A DNA stretch of 6,403 bases, taken from JAVVUJ01 sp964582545. Lineage in GTDB: Bacteria; Bacillota; Clostridia; Peptostreptococcales; Anaerovoracaceae. Below are positions 1-6,095 of this stretch, piece after piece. The position numbers were made by a program, and so were the translations under genes. The stretch covers positions 1-6,403 of the forward strand of contig CAZOSB010000058.1 in assembly GCA_964582545.1 (NCBI GenBank), given 5' to 3'. The notes beneath the pieces are model-generated. The model saw only the letters and a list, made by a program, of their open reading frames with translations. It was not told the DNA's origin and did not search any database. Every line of letters begins with the position of its first letter. Position 1 is the stretch's first letter.

Positions 1-1
1 A

Positions 2-51
2 CTAAGTGCAACCAAATTTTCATGCAGGGGTTGCACTTAGGTTTTCGTTTT
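2..51 (+). terminator. Probable intrinsic terminator of an upstream gene outside the window
   Basis: Bases 2-13 (CTAAGTGCAACC) and 29-40 (GGTTGCACTTAG) are a perfect 12-bp inverted repeat around a 15-base loop, followed by GTTTTCGTTTT. This fits a rho-independent terminator reading rightward, ending whatever gene lies to the left; tsf or rpsB would be expected there. The T-tract is broken by G and CG, so termination may be partial. A palindromic operator or the remnant of a transposon end is also possible, because the repeat starts at the window edge and its left context is missing. Confidence 0.6.
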
Positions 52-90
52 AGTTGTTGTAGGTGATGTAGATTCGGGAGTAGATTGGGA

Positions 91-119
91 TTGATATAAA
101 TTTTACTTTATGATATAAT
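91..119 (+). promoter_or_regulatory. Sigma-A promoter for pyrH and probably the downstream genes
   Basis: TTGATA at 91-96 and TATAAT at 114-119 are separated by 17 bp, and TG at 111-112 adds an extended -10 element (TGATATAAT). Five of six -35 bases and all six -10 bases match the consensus. Transcription should start near 125-126, about 80 bases before the pyrH start codon. It is the best promoter-like sequence I found in the window and lies just after the terminator-like repeat at the left edge, so a new transcription unit begins here. Confidence 0.8.
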
Positions 120-121
120 CA

Positions 122-144
122 AAAAGCCAAATTTAGTGGCTTTT
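122..144 (+). promoter_or_regulatory. 5'-terminal leader hairpin upstream of pyrH
   Basis: Bases 122-129 (AAAAGCCA) pair with 137-144 (TGGCTTTT) around a 7-base loop. The predicted transcription start falls inside the left arm, so on the mRNA probably only the GCCA/TGGC core forms, right at the 5' end. Such a stem could protect the message from 5'-end decay or modulate the hairpin just after it. I see no known riboswitch or PyrR binding motif. Confidence 0.45.
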
Positions 145-179
145 AAGAGAAAGGCACTACGGGATAGTGCCTTTCTTTT
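145..179 (+). terminator. Terminator-like hairpin (possible attenuator) in the pyrH leader
   Basis: Bases 145-159 and 165-179 form a 15-bp stem with a single G-U pair (147/177) and a CGGGA loop. The core is AGGCACTA/TAGTGCCT. The right arm ends in TTTCTTTT, which can act as the U-tract, and the left arm is A-rich, as in many Firmicute terminators. It lies between the promoter at 91-119 and the pyrH start at 206, so termination here would give an RNA of about 55 bases and reduce pyrH expression. No obvious competing antiterminator helix is visible. It may simply be partial terminator activity that sets the expression level. Confidence 0.6.
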
Positions 180-205
180 CGCATAACAAAGAGGTTGGAG
201 GATTT

Positions 206-925
206 ATGGAATCAAAAGAAAAGACCCCAATTTATAAGAGAGTCATATTAAAGATCAGCGGAGAAGCGTTGGCAGGAGACAATAAATTCGGGTTAAATGA
301 AGAAATGCTGGGCAAGGTTGCAAGGCAAGTAAAGGAAATTACCGGTTTGGGAGTTCAGGTTGCCATCGTAGTGGGTGGTGGGAACTTCTGGAGAGGCAGA
401 ACCAGTCAGAGCATGGATCGAGCTACGGCGGACTATATGGGAATGTTGGCGACGGTCATCAATTCTTTGGCGCTTCAAGATGCCTTTGAAGCCATTGATA
501 TTCCTACCCGTGTGCAAACGGCCATCGAGATGAAAGAAGTGGCAGAACCATACATCAGGCGAAGAGCAATCTCTCAGTTGGACAGAAATGAGGTGGTGAT
601 CTTTGCGGCAGGAACGGGTAATCCTTTCTTTTCTACAGATACTACGGCAGCACTTAGAGCCGCTGAGATCGAGGCGGATGTAATCCTATTGGCAAAGAAG
701 GTAGATGCCGTTTATTCCGCAGATCCCGAAAAGGATCCGAATGCCATCAAGTATACGGAACTGACCCATCAAGAGGTCTTGGAAAAAGGTCTGGGAGTTA
801 TGGATTCCACGGCTGCATCCCTCTGCAGGGATAATCATATCCCAATACATGTATTTGGGCTGGCAGAAACGGGAAATGTTCTAAAGGCCATCTATGGAGA
901 GAAAATCGGAACCATTATCAGATAA
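206..925 (+). CDS. pyrH: UMP kinase (uridylate kinase)
   Basis: This is the cytosolic amino-acid-kinase-fold enzyme that phosphorylates UMP to UDP with ATP, normally a hexamer. At 239 residues it has the usual family length. Visible motifs are KISGEAL (16-22), the glycine loop VVGGGNFWRG (55-64), DRATADYMGMLATVIN (71-86), AAGTGNPFFSTDTTAALRA (134-152) and VMDSTAASLCRDN (198-210), all characteristic of bacterial PyrH. I chose the ATG at 206 because GGAGG at 197-201 sits 4 bases upstream and the protein begins like other family members. A longer reading from GTG at 167 would start inside the leader hairpin and lacks a binding site. It is the first gene after the promoter at 91-119, with frr next as in most bacteria. 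Expression may be set by the leader hairpins. Nothing in the protein looks damaged. Confidence 0.97.
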   Translation: MESKEKTPIYKRVILKISGEALAGDNKFGLNEEMLGKVARQVKEITGLGVQVAIVVGGGNFWRGRTSQSMDRATADYMGMLATVINSLALQDAFEAIDIPTRVQTAIEMKEVAEPYIRRRAISQLDRNEVVIFAAGTGNPFFSTDTTAALRAAEIEADVILLAKKVDAVYSADPEKDPNAIKYTELTHQEVLEKGLGVMDSTAASLCRDNHIPIHVFGLAETGNVLKAIYGEKIGTIIR

Positions 926-940
926 CAAGAAAATAGATTT

Positions 941-1016
941 TGGGCATAAGCCCACATAATGTGGCAAAGCCACTTTTACATGAGAGAAAACATTTTTTAA
1001 TTGAGCGGAAAACCGC
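941..1016 (+). promoter_or_regulatory. Three short hairpins in the pyrH-frr gap
   Basis: The 103-bp gap holds three small perfect stems: TGGGC/GCCCA (941-945 with 950-954, loop ATAA), GTGGC/GCCAC (961-965 with 969-973, loop AAA, then CTTTT-like sequence reduced to TTTT), and GCGG/CCGC (1005-1008 with 1013-1016, loop AAAA). The last one directly abuts the frr ribosome binding site AAGGAGG at 1017-1023. No promoter is apparent in the gap. The second stem followed by TTTT is too weak for a confident terminator call. The stems could be an mRNA processing or stability segment that separates pyrH and frr expression. Confidence 0.4.
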
Positions 1017-1028
1017 AAGGAGGTAAAT

Positions 1029-1586
1029 ATGAGTACAGATTATCAACAAGTTTTTAATGAAAAAATGAACAAAACCATCGACCATTTAAAGGAAGACCTA
1101 AATACGGTGCGTGCTGGAAAAGCAAACCCTGCAATTTTAGATAAGGTATCGGTGGAATATTATGGAACTCCAACACCGCTAAAGGGTGTTGCAAATATTT
1201 CCGTTCCTGAACCAAGAACCTTGATGATTTCTCCATTTGATCCAAAGTCCATTCCATTGGTGGAAAAGGCTATCAATCTTGCGAATATAGGTATTACACC
1301 GTCCAATGACGGCAAGGTGATCAGATTGGTGATTCCACAGGTTACGGAGGAGCGAAGGAAAGAGCTGGCAAAGACCATTAAAAAAATGGGAGAAGATGCT
1401 AAGGTAGCGGTGCGAAATGAGAGAAGAGATGCCAATGAGCATCTAAAGAAGCAAGAAAAAGCCGGAGAATTTACTGAGGATGACTTGAAACAGGAATTGG
1501 ATGAGATTCAAAAGAAAACGGATAAAGCCATGAAGGATATCGAGACCATCATCGTAGCAAAAGAAAAAGAATTGATGGAGGTTTAG
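1029..1586 (+). CDS. frr: Ribosome recycling factor
   Basis: RRF acts with EF-G to split the post-termination ribosome into subunits so that it can start a new round of translation. The 185-residue length is exactly typical. The sequence shows LNTVRAGKANP (24-34), the small beta-domain segment YYGTPTPLKGVANISVPEPR (44-63), and the conserved RNERRDANE (129-137) on the long helix; R129 and R132 match arginines needed for ribosome binding in the E. coli protein. The C-terminal third is a charged helix completing the three-helix bundle. The ATG follows a full AAGGAGG at 1017-1023 with a 5-base spacer. The stop codon is 2 bases ahead of the next start, and the binding site of that next gene lies inside the end of frr. 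Confidence 0.97.
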   Translation: MSTDYQQVFNEKMNKTIDHLKEDLNTVRAGKANPAILDKVSVEYYGTPTPLKGVANISVPEPRTLMISPFDPKSIPLVEKAINLANIGITPSNDGKVIRLVIPQVTEERRKELAKTIKKMGEDAKVAVRNERRDANEHLKKQEKAGEFTEDDLKQELDEIQKKTDKAMKDIETIIVAKEKELMEV

Positions 1587-1588
1587 GC

Positions 1589-1816
1589 TTGAATTGCATT
1601 CCGGATATTTTGGGAATGGAACTGGAAACCGCACAGGCCCTTCTGCACAAAGAAGGGTTGGTTTTTAGCGTTTTGGAAACGAAACCACACAGACCACCCA
1701 GAGAAGTATATAAAACAAGCAAGCAAAGAGTGATAAAAGTTGAAGATTTGAGACAAAATAAAGCAGAAGGCAAAGTTGAGAGCAGTGATATACTCATAAC
1801 GGTGTGTAAGATATGA
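1589..1816 (+). CDS. Small stand-alone PASTA-like domain protein
   Basis: This gene encodes 75 residues starting at TTG, with GGAGG at 1577-1581 spaced 7 bases away. Its stop overlaps the uppS start as ATGA, which supports a real, translated gene. The N-terminus IPDILGMELETAQALLHKEG (4-23) closely follows the PASTA pattern (V/I-P-D-x-x-G-M-x-x-x-x-A-x-x-x-L-x-x-x-G). The end, VIKVEDLRQN then SSDILITVCKI, fits its closing strands, with an apparent insertion in between (RPPREVYKTSKQR). PASTA domains normally sit outside the cell, in tandem, on Ser/Thr kinases or penicillin-binding proteins, where they sense muropeptides or lipid II. Here there is one domain, with no signal peptide or membrane segment, so it should be cytosolic. 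The function is unknown; coupling to uppS suggests a role near undecaprenyl lipid or wall synthesis, but that is inference. Confidence 0.8.
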   Translation: MNCIPDILGMELETAQALLHKEGLVFSVLETKPHRPPREVYKTSKQRVIKVEDLRQNKAEGKVESSDILITVCKI

Positions 1817-2526
1817 TAGACTTAAACAATATTCCGCCCCATATAGCCATCGTCATGGACGGCAATGGAAGATGGGCGCAGAAACGCAGTTTACCAAAGC
1901 TGGCAGGTCATAATGCCGGCATGAGTGCCATGAAAGAAATCGTGAAGAGATGCTCGTCCTTAGGAGTGAAGCACCTTACGGTTTACGCATTTTCTACGGA
2001 AAATTGGAAGAGATCCACGGATGAAGTGAGTGGAATTTTTCAGTTGATTATCGTATATGTGGAAAAAGAACTGCGAGAATTGCATGAGAATAATGTTAAG
2101 GTCAATATTCTAGGTGATTACGAAAAGCTTCCACCAAAGGCGGTAAAGAGTTTGAAAAAATCTTTGGTGACTACAGCCAATAATGACGGACTTCAGTTTA
2201 ATATTGCTTTAAATTACGGCGGTCGAGATGAATTGGTCAGAGCCATCAAGCAAATAGCGCTACAGGTGAAGGAGGATTCCTTAGATTTAGAGACCATCTC
2301 TGAGGAATTGGTTTCCGACTATTTATATACCTCAGGTATCGCAGATCCGGATTTGGTAATCAGAACCAGTGGGGAAAAGAGGTTGAGTAACTACCTGCTT
2401 TGGCAGTGTGCCTACAGCGAGTTTGTCTTTACAGACGTGCTTTGGCCGGATTTTTCTCCGGAAGAGTTGGAGAGAGCCATAGAAGTTTATCAAGGACGAA
2501 ATAGAAGATTTGGAGGCAGAAAATAG
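1813..2526 (+). CDS. uppS: Undecaprenyl diphosphate synthase (cis-prenyltransferase)
   Basis: UppS adds eight isopentenyl units in cis to farnesyl diphosphate, giving the C55 carrier lipid for peptidoglycan and other wall polymers; it acts at the cytosolic face of the membrane. The 237-residue protein has the P-loop MDGNGRWA (15-22) with catalytic Asp16, GHNAG (32-36), ENWKR (63-67), NYGGRDE (134-140) and DLVIRTSGEKRLSNYLLW (180-197). The residues matching E. coli D26, N28, R30, H43, N74, W75, R77, R194, R200 and E213 are all present, offset by 10, so the enzyme should be active. The start overlaps the stop of the PASTA-like gene (ATGA), and no good Shine-Dalgarno sequence precedes it (GTAAGAT). 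Translation therefore probably depends on ribosomes finishing the upstream gene. Confidence 0.97.
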   Translation: MIDLNNIPPHIAIVMDGNGRWAQKRSLPKLAGHNAGMSAMKEIVKRCSSLGVKHLTVYAFSTENWKRSTDEVSGIFQLIIVYVEKELRELHENNVKVNILGDYEKLPPKAVKSLKKSLVTTANNDGLQFNIALNYGGRDELVRAIKQIALQVKEDSLDLETISEELVSDYLYTSGIADPDLVIRTSGEKRLSNYLLWQCAYSEFVFTDVLWPDFSPEELERAIEVYQGRNRRFGGRK

Positions 2527-3320
2527 TGAAGACCAGAGTTTTATCGGGATTGATTATGTTACCCCTTTTGGGTGTGGTGTTTCTGGGAGGTAAAGTGCTT
2601 TTAGCGGCATGTTTTATCATAGGAGGGGCAGGTATTTGGGAGTTTTTTAGGAGCTTTGAAACCAATGGAATCAAACCTTCTTACTTTGTGGCATACCTTT
2701 CCTTAATTGCGCTGTACCTTATCAACATCTTTTGTCCTGAGGAAACCTCTTTCTATATGCTTTGGTTCTTTGCCACAATTCTTTTGAGTCTTTTGTACTT
2801 ATTTAAAATTAAAGAGCGGCAATTGATAGATGCTATGGTGACTTTGACAGGAATTTTCTATGTGATTTTCTTTTCTTATCACGTGGTTCTGGTGGAGCAG
2901 ATTCCGAATTATGGAATTTTGGTTTGGCTCATATTTCTGACCGCCTTTGGTACGGATAGTTTGGCGTACTTCGCTGGATATGCCTTTGGAAAACATAAGC
3001 TCTGCCCTGATATCAGCCCTAAAAAAACCATAGAAGGATCTATTGGCGGCACTTTAGGAAGTATTCTTCTCTGCGGTATCTTCGGGTACTTTGTGATTCC
3101 GGAGCTATTCATACATTGCCTGTTCATCGGTCTTTTGGGAGGTGTGGTATCTCAACTGGGAGATTTGACAGCCTCAGTGTTTAAGCGAAAATTGGATATT
3201 AAGGATTATGGAAACTTGATACCCGGGCATGGGGGTATTTTAGATCGCTTTGACAGCGTATTGTTTACGGCGCCCATAATCTATTATTATATTACTGTGG
3301 TGATTGTAAATTGGAGGTAA
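2526..3320 (+). CDS. cdsA: Phosphatidate cytidylyltransferase (CDP-diacylglycerol synthase)
   Basis: This integral membrane enzyme converts phosphatidic acid and CTP to CDP-diacylglycerol and diphosphate, the precursor of phosphatidylglycerol and other phospholipids. At 264 residues it is of normal length. The family signature is intact at the C-terminal end: SVFKRKLDIKD (217-227) followed by PGHGGILDRFD (233-243). Upstream, TDSLAYFAGYAFGKHKL (143-159), SPKKTIEGSIGG (164-175) and GDLTAS (212-217) are also typical. The rest is a series of hydrophobic segments, probably seven or eight helices. The start is GTG, overlapping the uppS stop by one base (TAGTG), with GGAGG at 2512-2516 nine bases away; MKTRVLSGLI is a typical CdsA N-terminus. 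The gene ends within the binding site region of the next gene. Confidence 0.96.
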   Translation: MKTRVLSGLIMLPLLGVVFLGGKVLLAACFIIGGAGIWEFFRSFETNGIKPSYFVAYLSLIALYLINIFCPEETSFYMLWFFATILLSLLYLFKIKERQLIDAMVTLTGIFYVIFFSYHVVLVEQIPNYGILVWLIFLTAFGTDSLAYFAGYAFGKHKLCPDISPKKTIEGSIGGTLGSILLCGIFGYFVIPELFIHCLFIGLLGGVVSQLGDLTASVFKRKLDIKDYGNLIPGHGGILDRFDSVLFTAPIIYYYITVVIVNWR

Positions 3321-3322
3321 TG

Positions 3323-3751
3323 ATGGAAAATAGAATTGAAAAAGCGGTAGCCTTTCATAAGTTAGGTTACAATTGCAGTCAGGCGGTAATTTGTGCTTAT
3401 TGTGATCTGTTTGGTATTGATCAGGAAACAGCCTTTAAGATTTCCGAAGGTTTCGGAGGTGGAATGGGCGGTATGAGAGATGGTACCTGCGGGGCTGTTA
3501 CGGGTCTTTACATGCTAGCTGGTATGAAAAATAGCAGTGGTGATATAGATAAGAGAAAAACCAAAGCGGAGACTTATGAACTGGTGAAAAAACTAGCAGA
3601 CGAGTTTAAGGAGATGAACACTTCTGTAATTTGTAGTGATTTATTGGGGGTGGGGGGAAGCCCCAAACTGCGTTCCTGTGATGGATGCATTGAAGATGCC
3701 TGTGCACTGGTTGAGAAACACTTATTATCCGTTGAGGAAGAGAATCTGTAA
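3323..3751 (+). CDS. C_GCAxxG_C_C family putative redox protein
   Basis: This 142-residue soluble protein has eight cysteines (18, 24, 27, 56, 104, 119, 122, 127). It matches the C_GCAxxG_C_C family, known as proteins of about 140 residues with four invariant cysteines and a CGAxxG motif. Here the motif is CGAVTG at 56-61, after a glycine-rich stretch GFGGGMGGM (43-51). YNCSQAV (16-22) supplies the first conserved Cys, VICSD (102-106) the third, and SCDGC (118-122) the last. The family is thought to bind a metal or cluster or do thiol redox chemistry, but no reaction is established to my knowledge. TGGAGG at 3312-3317 favours the ATG at 3323 (5-base spacer); ATG at 3320, overlapping the cdsA stop, is the alternative. 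It is not part of the usual cdsA-dxr gene order. There is no signal peptide. Confidence 0.88.
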   Translation: MENRIEKAVAFHKLGYNCSQAVICAYCDLFGIDQETAFKISEGFGGGMGGMRDGTCGAVTGLYMLAGMKNSSGDIDKRKTKAETYELVKKLADEFKEMNTSVICSDLLGVGGSPKLRSCDGCIEDACALVEKHLLSVEEENL

Positions 3752-3806
3752 GAATGATTTTCTATTGATTTGAATTAATAAAATAGAGAAGTACACTTAG
3801 AAAAAA

Positions 3807-3812
3807 TATAAT
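3807..3812 (+). promoter_or_regulatory. Weak promoter candidate (-10 only) ahead of dxr
   Basis: A perfect TATAAT lies in the AT-rich 88-bp gap before dxr, 27 bases upstream of the start codon. The sequence 17-18 bp upstream (around 3784-3789, TAGAGA) is a poor -35, and there is no TG extension, so chance occurrence in AT-rich DNA is quite possible. If real, it would let dxr, rseP and ispG be transcribed separately from the uppS-cdsA group. Confidence 0.25.
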
Positions 3813-3839
3813 GAAAAATGAGAAAGTTAACGGTAATAA

Positions 3840-4973
3840 ATGAAGAAGATTGTTATTTTAGGTTCTACGGGTTCCATTGGGACGCAGTGTTTGGATATCA
3901 TAGAAAAGAATCCTAGCTTATTTCAAGCTACGGTGTTAACCTGCGGGAAGAATCTATCCTTGTTTTGTCAGCAGTTAGAAAAATTTTCTCCTGAGTTTGC
4001 TGTGACTGCCACAGAAGAGGACGCTCTTTTCCTAAGCAAGAAGTATCCCCGAATTACCTTTTCCTATGGAGAAAAGGGATTGATTGAAGCTGCTGCCTTT
4101 GGAGACAGCCACATGATCGTCAATGCGCTCGTAGGGATGATGGGACTGTTACCGACCTACCATGGAATCCGAGCAGGAAAAGATATCGCACTGGCCAACA
4201 AGGAAACCTTGGTGGCAGGAGGGGCAGTAATTTTAGAGGAAATCAGGAAGGTTGACATAAAACTATTGCCGGTAGATAGTGAACATAGCGCCATATTCCA
4301 ATGTTTACAGGGAAACAACCCCAAGGAACTGAGAAAAATCTTATTGACCGCTTCTGGTGGACCTTTTCGAGGGTATACTCTGGATCAGTTGGGGTCAGTA
4401 ACTTTAGTGGAGGCATTAAAACATCCCAATTGGAGTATGGGAAGTAAAATCACCATTGACTCTGCCACCATGATGAACAAAGGTCTGGAGGTCATCGAGG
4501 CCAGTTGGCTCTTTGATGTTCCGGCAGAAGCCATAGAGGTGTTGGTTCATCCAGAGAGCATCATCCATTCCATGGTGGAATACATAGATGGCTCTGTCAT
4601 TGCTCAAATAGGTGTACCGGATATGAGAACTCCCATCAGCTATGCGTTACAGTACCCCCAACGTTTAAAGTCAGCAGAACCAGGTGTGGATTTTGCTTCC
4701 TTGCAGCAGTTAACCTTTGAAAAGCCGGATTTAAAGACCTTTCAATGCTTACATTTTGCATATGAAGCCTTAAAAAACGGAGGGAGTTACCCGGTGGTGC
4801 TCAACGGAGCCAACGAAGTATTGGTGGAACAGTTTCTGGATGGTAAGATCAAATTCCTTGACATTCAAAACACATTAGACAGACTATTAAATGAACACAA
4901 TCCAACATATAATCTCACCATAGATGATATAATACAAATAGATGGTGCAATCAGAGAAAAGCTTAGAGCTTAA
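3840..4973 (+). CDS. dxr: 1-deoxy-D-xylulose 5-phosphate reductoisomerase
   Basis: Dxr (IspC) rearranges and reduces DXP to 2-C-methyl-D-erythritol 4-phosphate with NADPH, the committed step of the MEP isoprenoid pathway and the target of fosmidomycin. The 377-residue length is normal. Visible are the NADPH loop GSTGSIG (8-14), LANKETLVAGG (118-128), the metal site PVDSEHSA (144-151) with Asp146 and Glu148, TASGGPFR (170-177), the catalytic stretch HPNWSMGSKITIDSATMMNK (195-214), and LEVIEA with the third metal ligand Glu217. The C-terminal helical domain is complete. A stop directly precedes the ATG in frame, so the start is fixed, yet no good Shine-Dalgarno sequence is visible (ACGGTAATAA), unlike most neighbours, which suggests modest translation. 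rseP follows after 31 bp. Confidence 0.97.
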   Translation: MKKIVILGSTGSIGTQCLDIIEKNPSLFQATVLTCGKNLSLFCQQLEKFSPEFAVTATEEDALFLSKKYPRITFSYGEKGLIEAAAFGDSHMIVNALVGMMGLLPTYHGIRAGKDIALANKETLVAGGAVILEEIRKVDIKLLPVDSEHSAIFQCLQGNNPKELRKILLTASGGPFRGYTLDQLGSVTLVEALKHPNWSMGSKITIDSATMMNKGLEVIEASWLFDVPAEAIEVLVHPESIIHSMVEYIDGSVIAQIGVPDMRTPISYALQYPQRLKSAEPGVDFASLQQLTFEKPDLKTFQCLHFAYEALKNGGSYPVVLNGANEVLVEQFLDGKIKFLDIQNTLDRLLNEHNPTYNLTIDDIIQIDGAIREKLRA

Positions 4974-5004
4974 TTAAAAAAATAGGGGAAAGCAGGTAAT
5001 TATT

Positions 5005-6009
5005 ATGACGATAGTTTATGCCATAATTATGTTTTGCATTTTAATCTTTGTACATGAATTTGGACATTTTGCGGCAGCAAAGGCTGTGGGTATCAGGGTG
5101 AACGAATTTGCCATAGGCATGGGTCCCTTATTGTTCCACAAGACAAAAGGTGAGACGGAATACTCTTTGAGGGCTTTTCCCATTGGGGGCTACTGCAAAA
5201 TGGAAGGAGAGGACGAGGATTCTGATGATCCTAGGGCGTTTAATCAAAAACCATTTTGGTCAAAAGCGCTGGTAATCGTAGCAGGTTCCGCCATGAACGT
5301 CATCTTGGCAATATTGGTGATTTCTTGCATCATCTTTGCTATGGGAACACCTTCTACGGTAATAAAGGAATTTACGCCCGGTTCTCCGGCACAGCTGGCA
5401 GGAATGGAGTCGGGGGATAAAATTTTAAGTATCAATGATAATCCTGTAGAGAAATGGCAGGATATTACCACATACATTAGTGCTAGCACCGGCGAAACTC
5501 TCAAGATGCAGGTTCAAAGAGGGAACGAAACCTTGGAAATCACTTCAAAGGTTGATTTCCTTCCCGAAGAAAATAACCGAAGGGTCATAGGGATCCTACC
5601 TCAATATGAAAAATCAGCAGTAGATGCGGTGGTTTTAGGAGTTCGTGGCACTTGGGATATGGGTGTAGGTATGCTGGATGCCATCGGAAAATTGGTTACT
5701 GGAGAATATAAGCTGGACGCTTTGACAGGACCCGTAGGAATCGTATACATCGTGGGGGATTCGGCGAAGCAGGGTTTTATCTATCTTGCCCAGCTTACAG
5801 CTTTGATCAGTTTAAATCTAGCTATTGTGAATATGTTACCTCTACCAGCTTTGGATGGTGGACGATTTATTTTCTTGATTATCAGGAAATTTACAGGAAA
5901 GGCAATTTCTGATGAACTGGAAGGAAAAATTCACTTTGTGGGAATCATGTTGCTGTTTGGGTTGATGATTTATATCACCTTTATCGATGTGGGAAGATTT
6001 ATCATATAA
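5005..6009 (+). CDS. rseP: Site-2 intramembrane zinc metalloprotease (RseP/RasP family)
   Basis: Family members cut transmembrane segments of anti-sigma factors and leftover signal peptides within the cytoplasmic membrane. The zinc motif HEFGH is at 17-21 in the first membrane helix, and the third ligand is in NMLPLPALDGGR (276-287, LDG at 283-285). GSAMNVILA (94-102) is the conserved second-helix segment. A single PDZ-like domain spans roughly 115-190 (GSPAQLAGMESGDKILSIND at 126-145 is its core). About four membrane helices are visible, near 1-25, 85-112, 262-285 and 310-330. At 334 residues it is shorter than E. coli RseP (450, two PDZ domains) or B. subtilis RasP (about 420); one-PDZ proteins of this size are usual in clostridia. 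The ATG has a moderate site (AGCAGG, 4991-4996). No anti-sigma substrate is encoded in the window. Confidence 0.95.
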   Translation: MTIVYAIIMFCILIFVHEFGHFAAAKAVGIRVNEFAIGMGPLLFHKTKGETEYSLRAFPIGGYCKMEGEDEDSDDPRAFNQKPFWSKALVIVAGSAMNVILAILVISCIIFAMGTPSTVIKEFTPGSPAQLAGMESGDKILSINDNPVEKWQDITTYISASTGETLKMQVQRGNETLEITSKVDFLPEENNRRVIGILPQYEKSAVDAVVLGVRGTWDMGVGMLDAIGKLVTGEYKLDALTGPVGIVYIVGDSAKQGFIYLAQLTALISLNLAIVNMLPLPALDGGRFIFLIIRKFTGKAISDELEGKIHFVGIMLLFGLMIYITFIDVGRFII

Positions 6010-6095
6010 ATAAGTAATTTTTCTATACCTTGGGTCGTTTGCAAATGGATTACATTAGGATAACTTATGGGTTTTAGAATGAAAAGGTAATGACT

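Noticed and set aside
136..186. A 16-codon leader peptide from GTG at 136 spanning the leader hairpin
   Set aside because: There is no Shine-Dalgarno sequence, the predicted transcript start is only about 10 bases upstream, and there is no run of regulatory codons; most likely chance.
167..205. Upstream extension of pyrH from GTG at 167
   Set aside because: It begins inside the right arm of the terminator-like hairpin, has no binding site, and adds 13 residues absent from typical PyrH; ATG at 206 has GGAGG at the right distance.
1160..1442. Minus-strand reading frames opposite frr, in two frames
   Set aside because: They lie fully opposite a conserved gene, are mutually overlapping and show no domain pattern.
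4959..4971. AAGCT/AGCTT hairpin at the end of dxr followed by AATTAAAAAAA
   Set aside because: The stem is only 5 bp with a 3-base loop and the following run is A-rich on the + strand, so it is not a rightward terminator.
5005..6009. Possible truncation of rseP because it is about 90-115 residues shorter than B. subtilis or E. coli homologs
   Set aside because: Both zinc-ligand motifs, the PDZ core and the terminal membrane helix are present; the shortness reflects a single compact PDZ domain, as in other clostridial homologs.
6010..6095. Possible promoter, terminator or riboswitch in the rseP-ispG gap (ATAAGT at 6010-6015 can pair with ACTTAT at 6063-6068; TTGGGT at 6030-6035)
   Set aside because: The stem is only 6 bp with a long loop, and no -10 lies at a proper spacing from the -35-like sequence. 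The short frame ATG 6067 to TAA 6090 has seven codons and no binding site.
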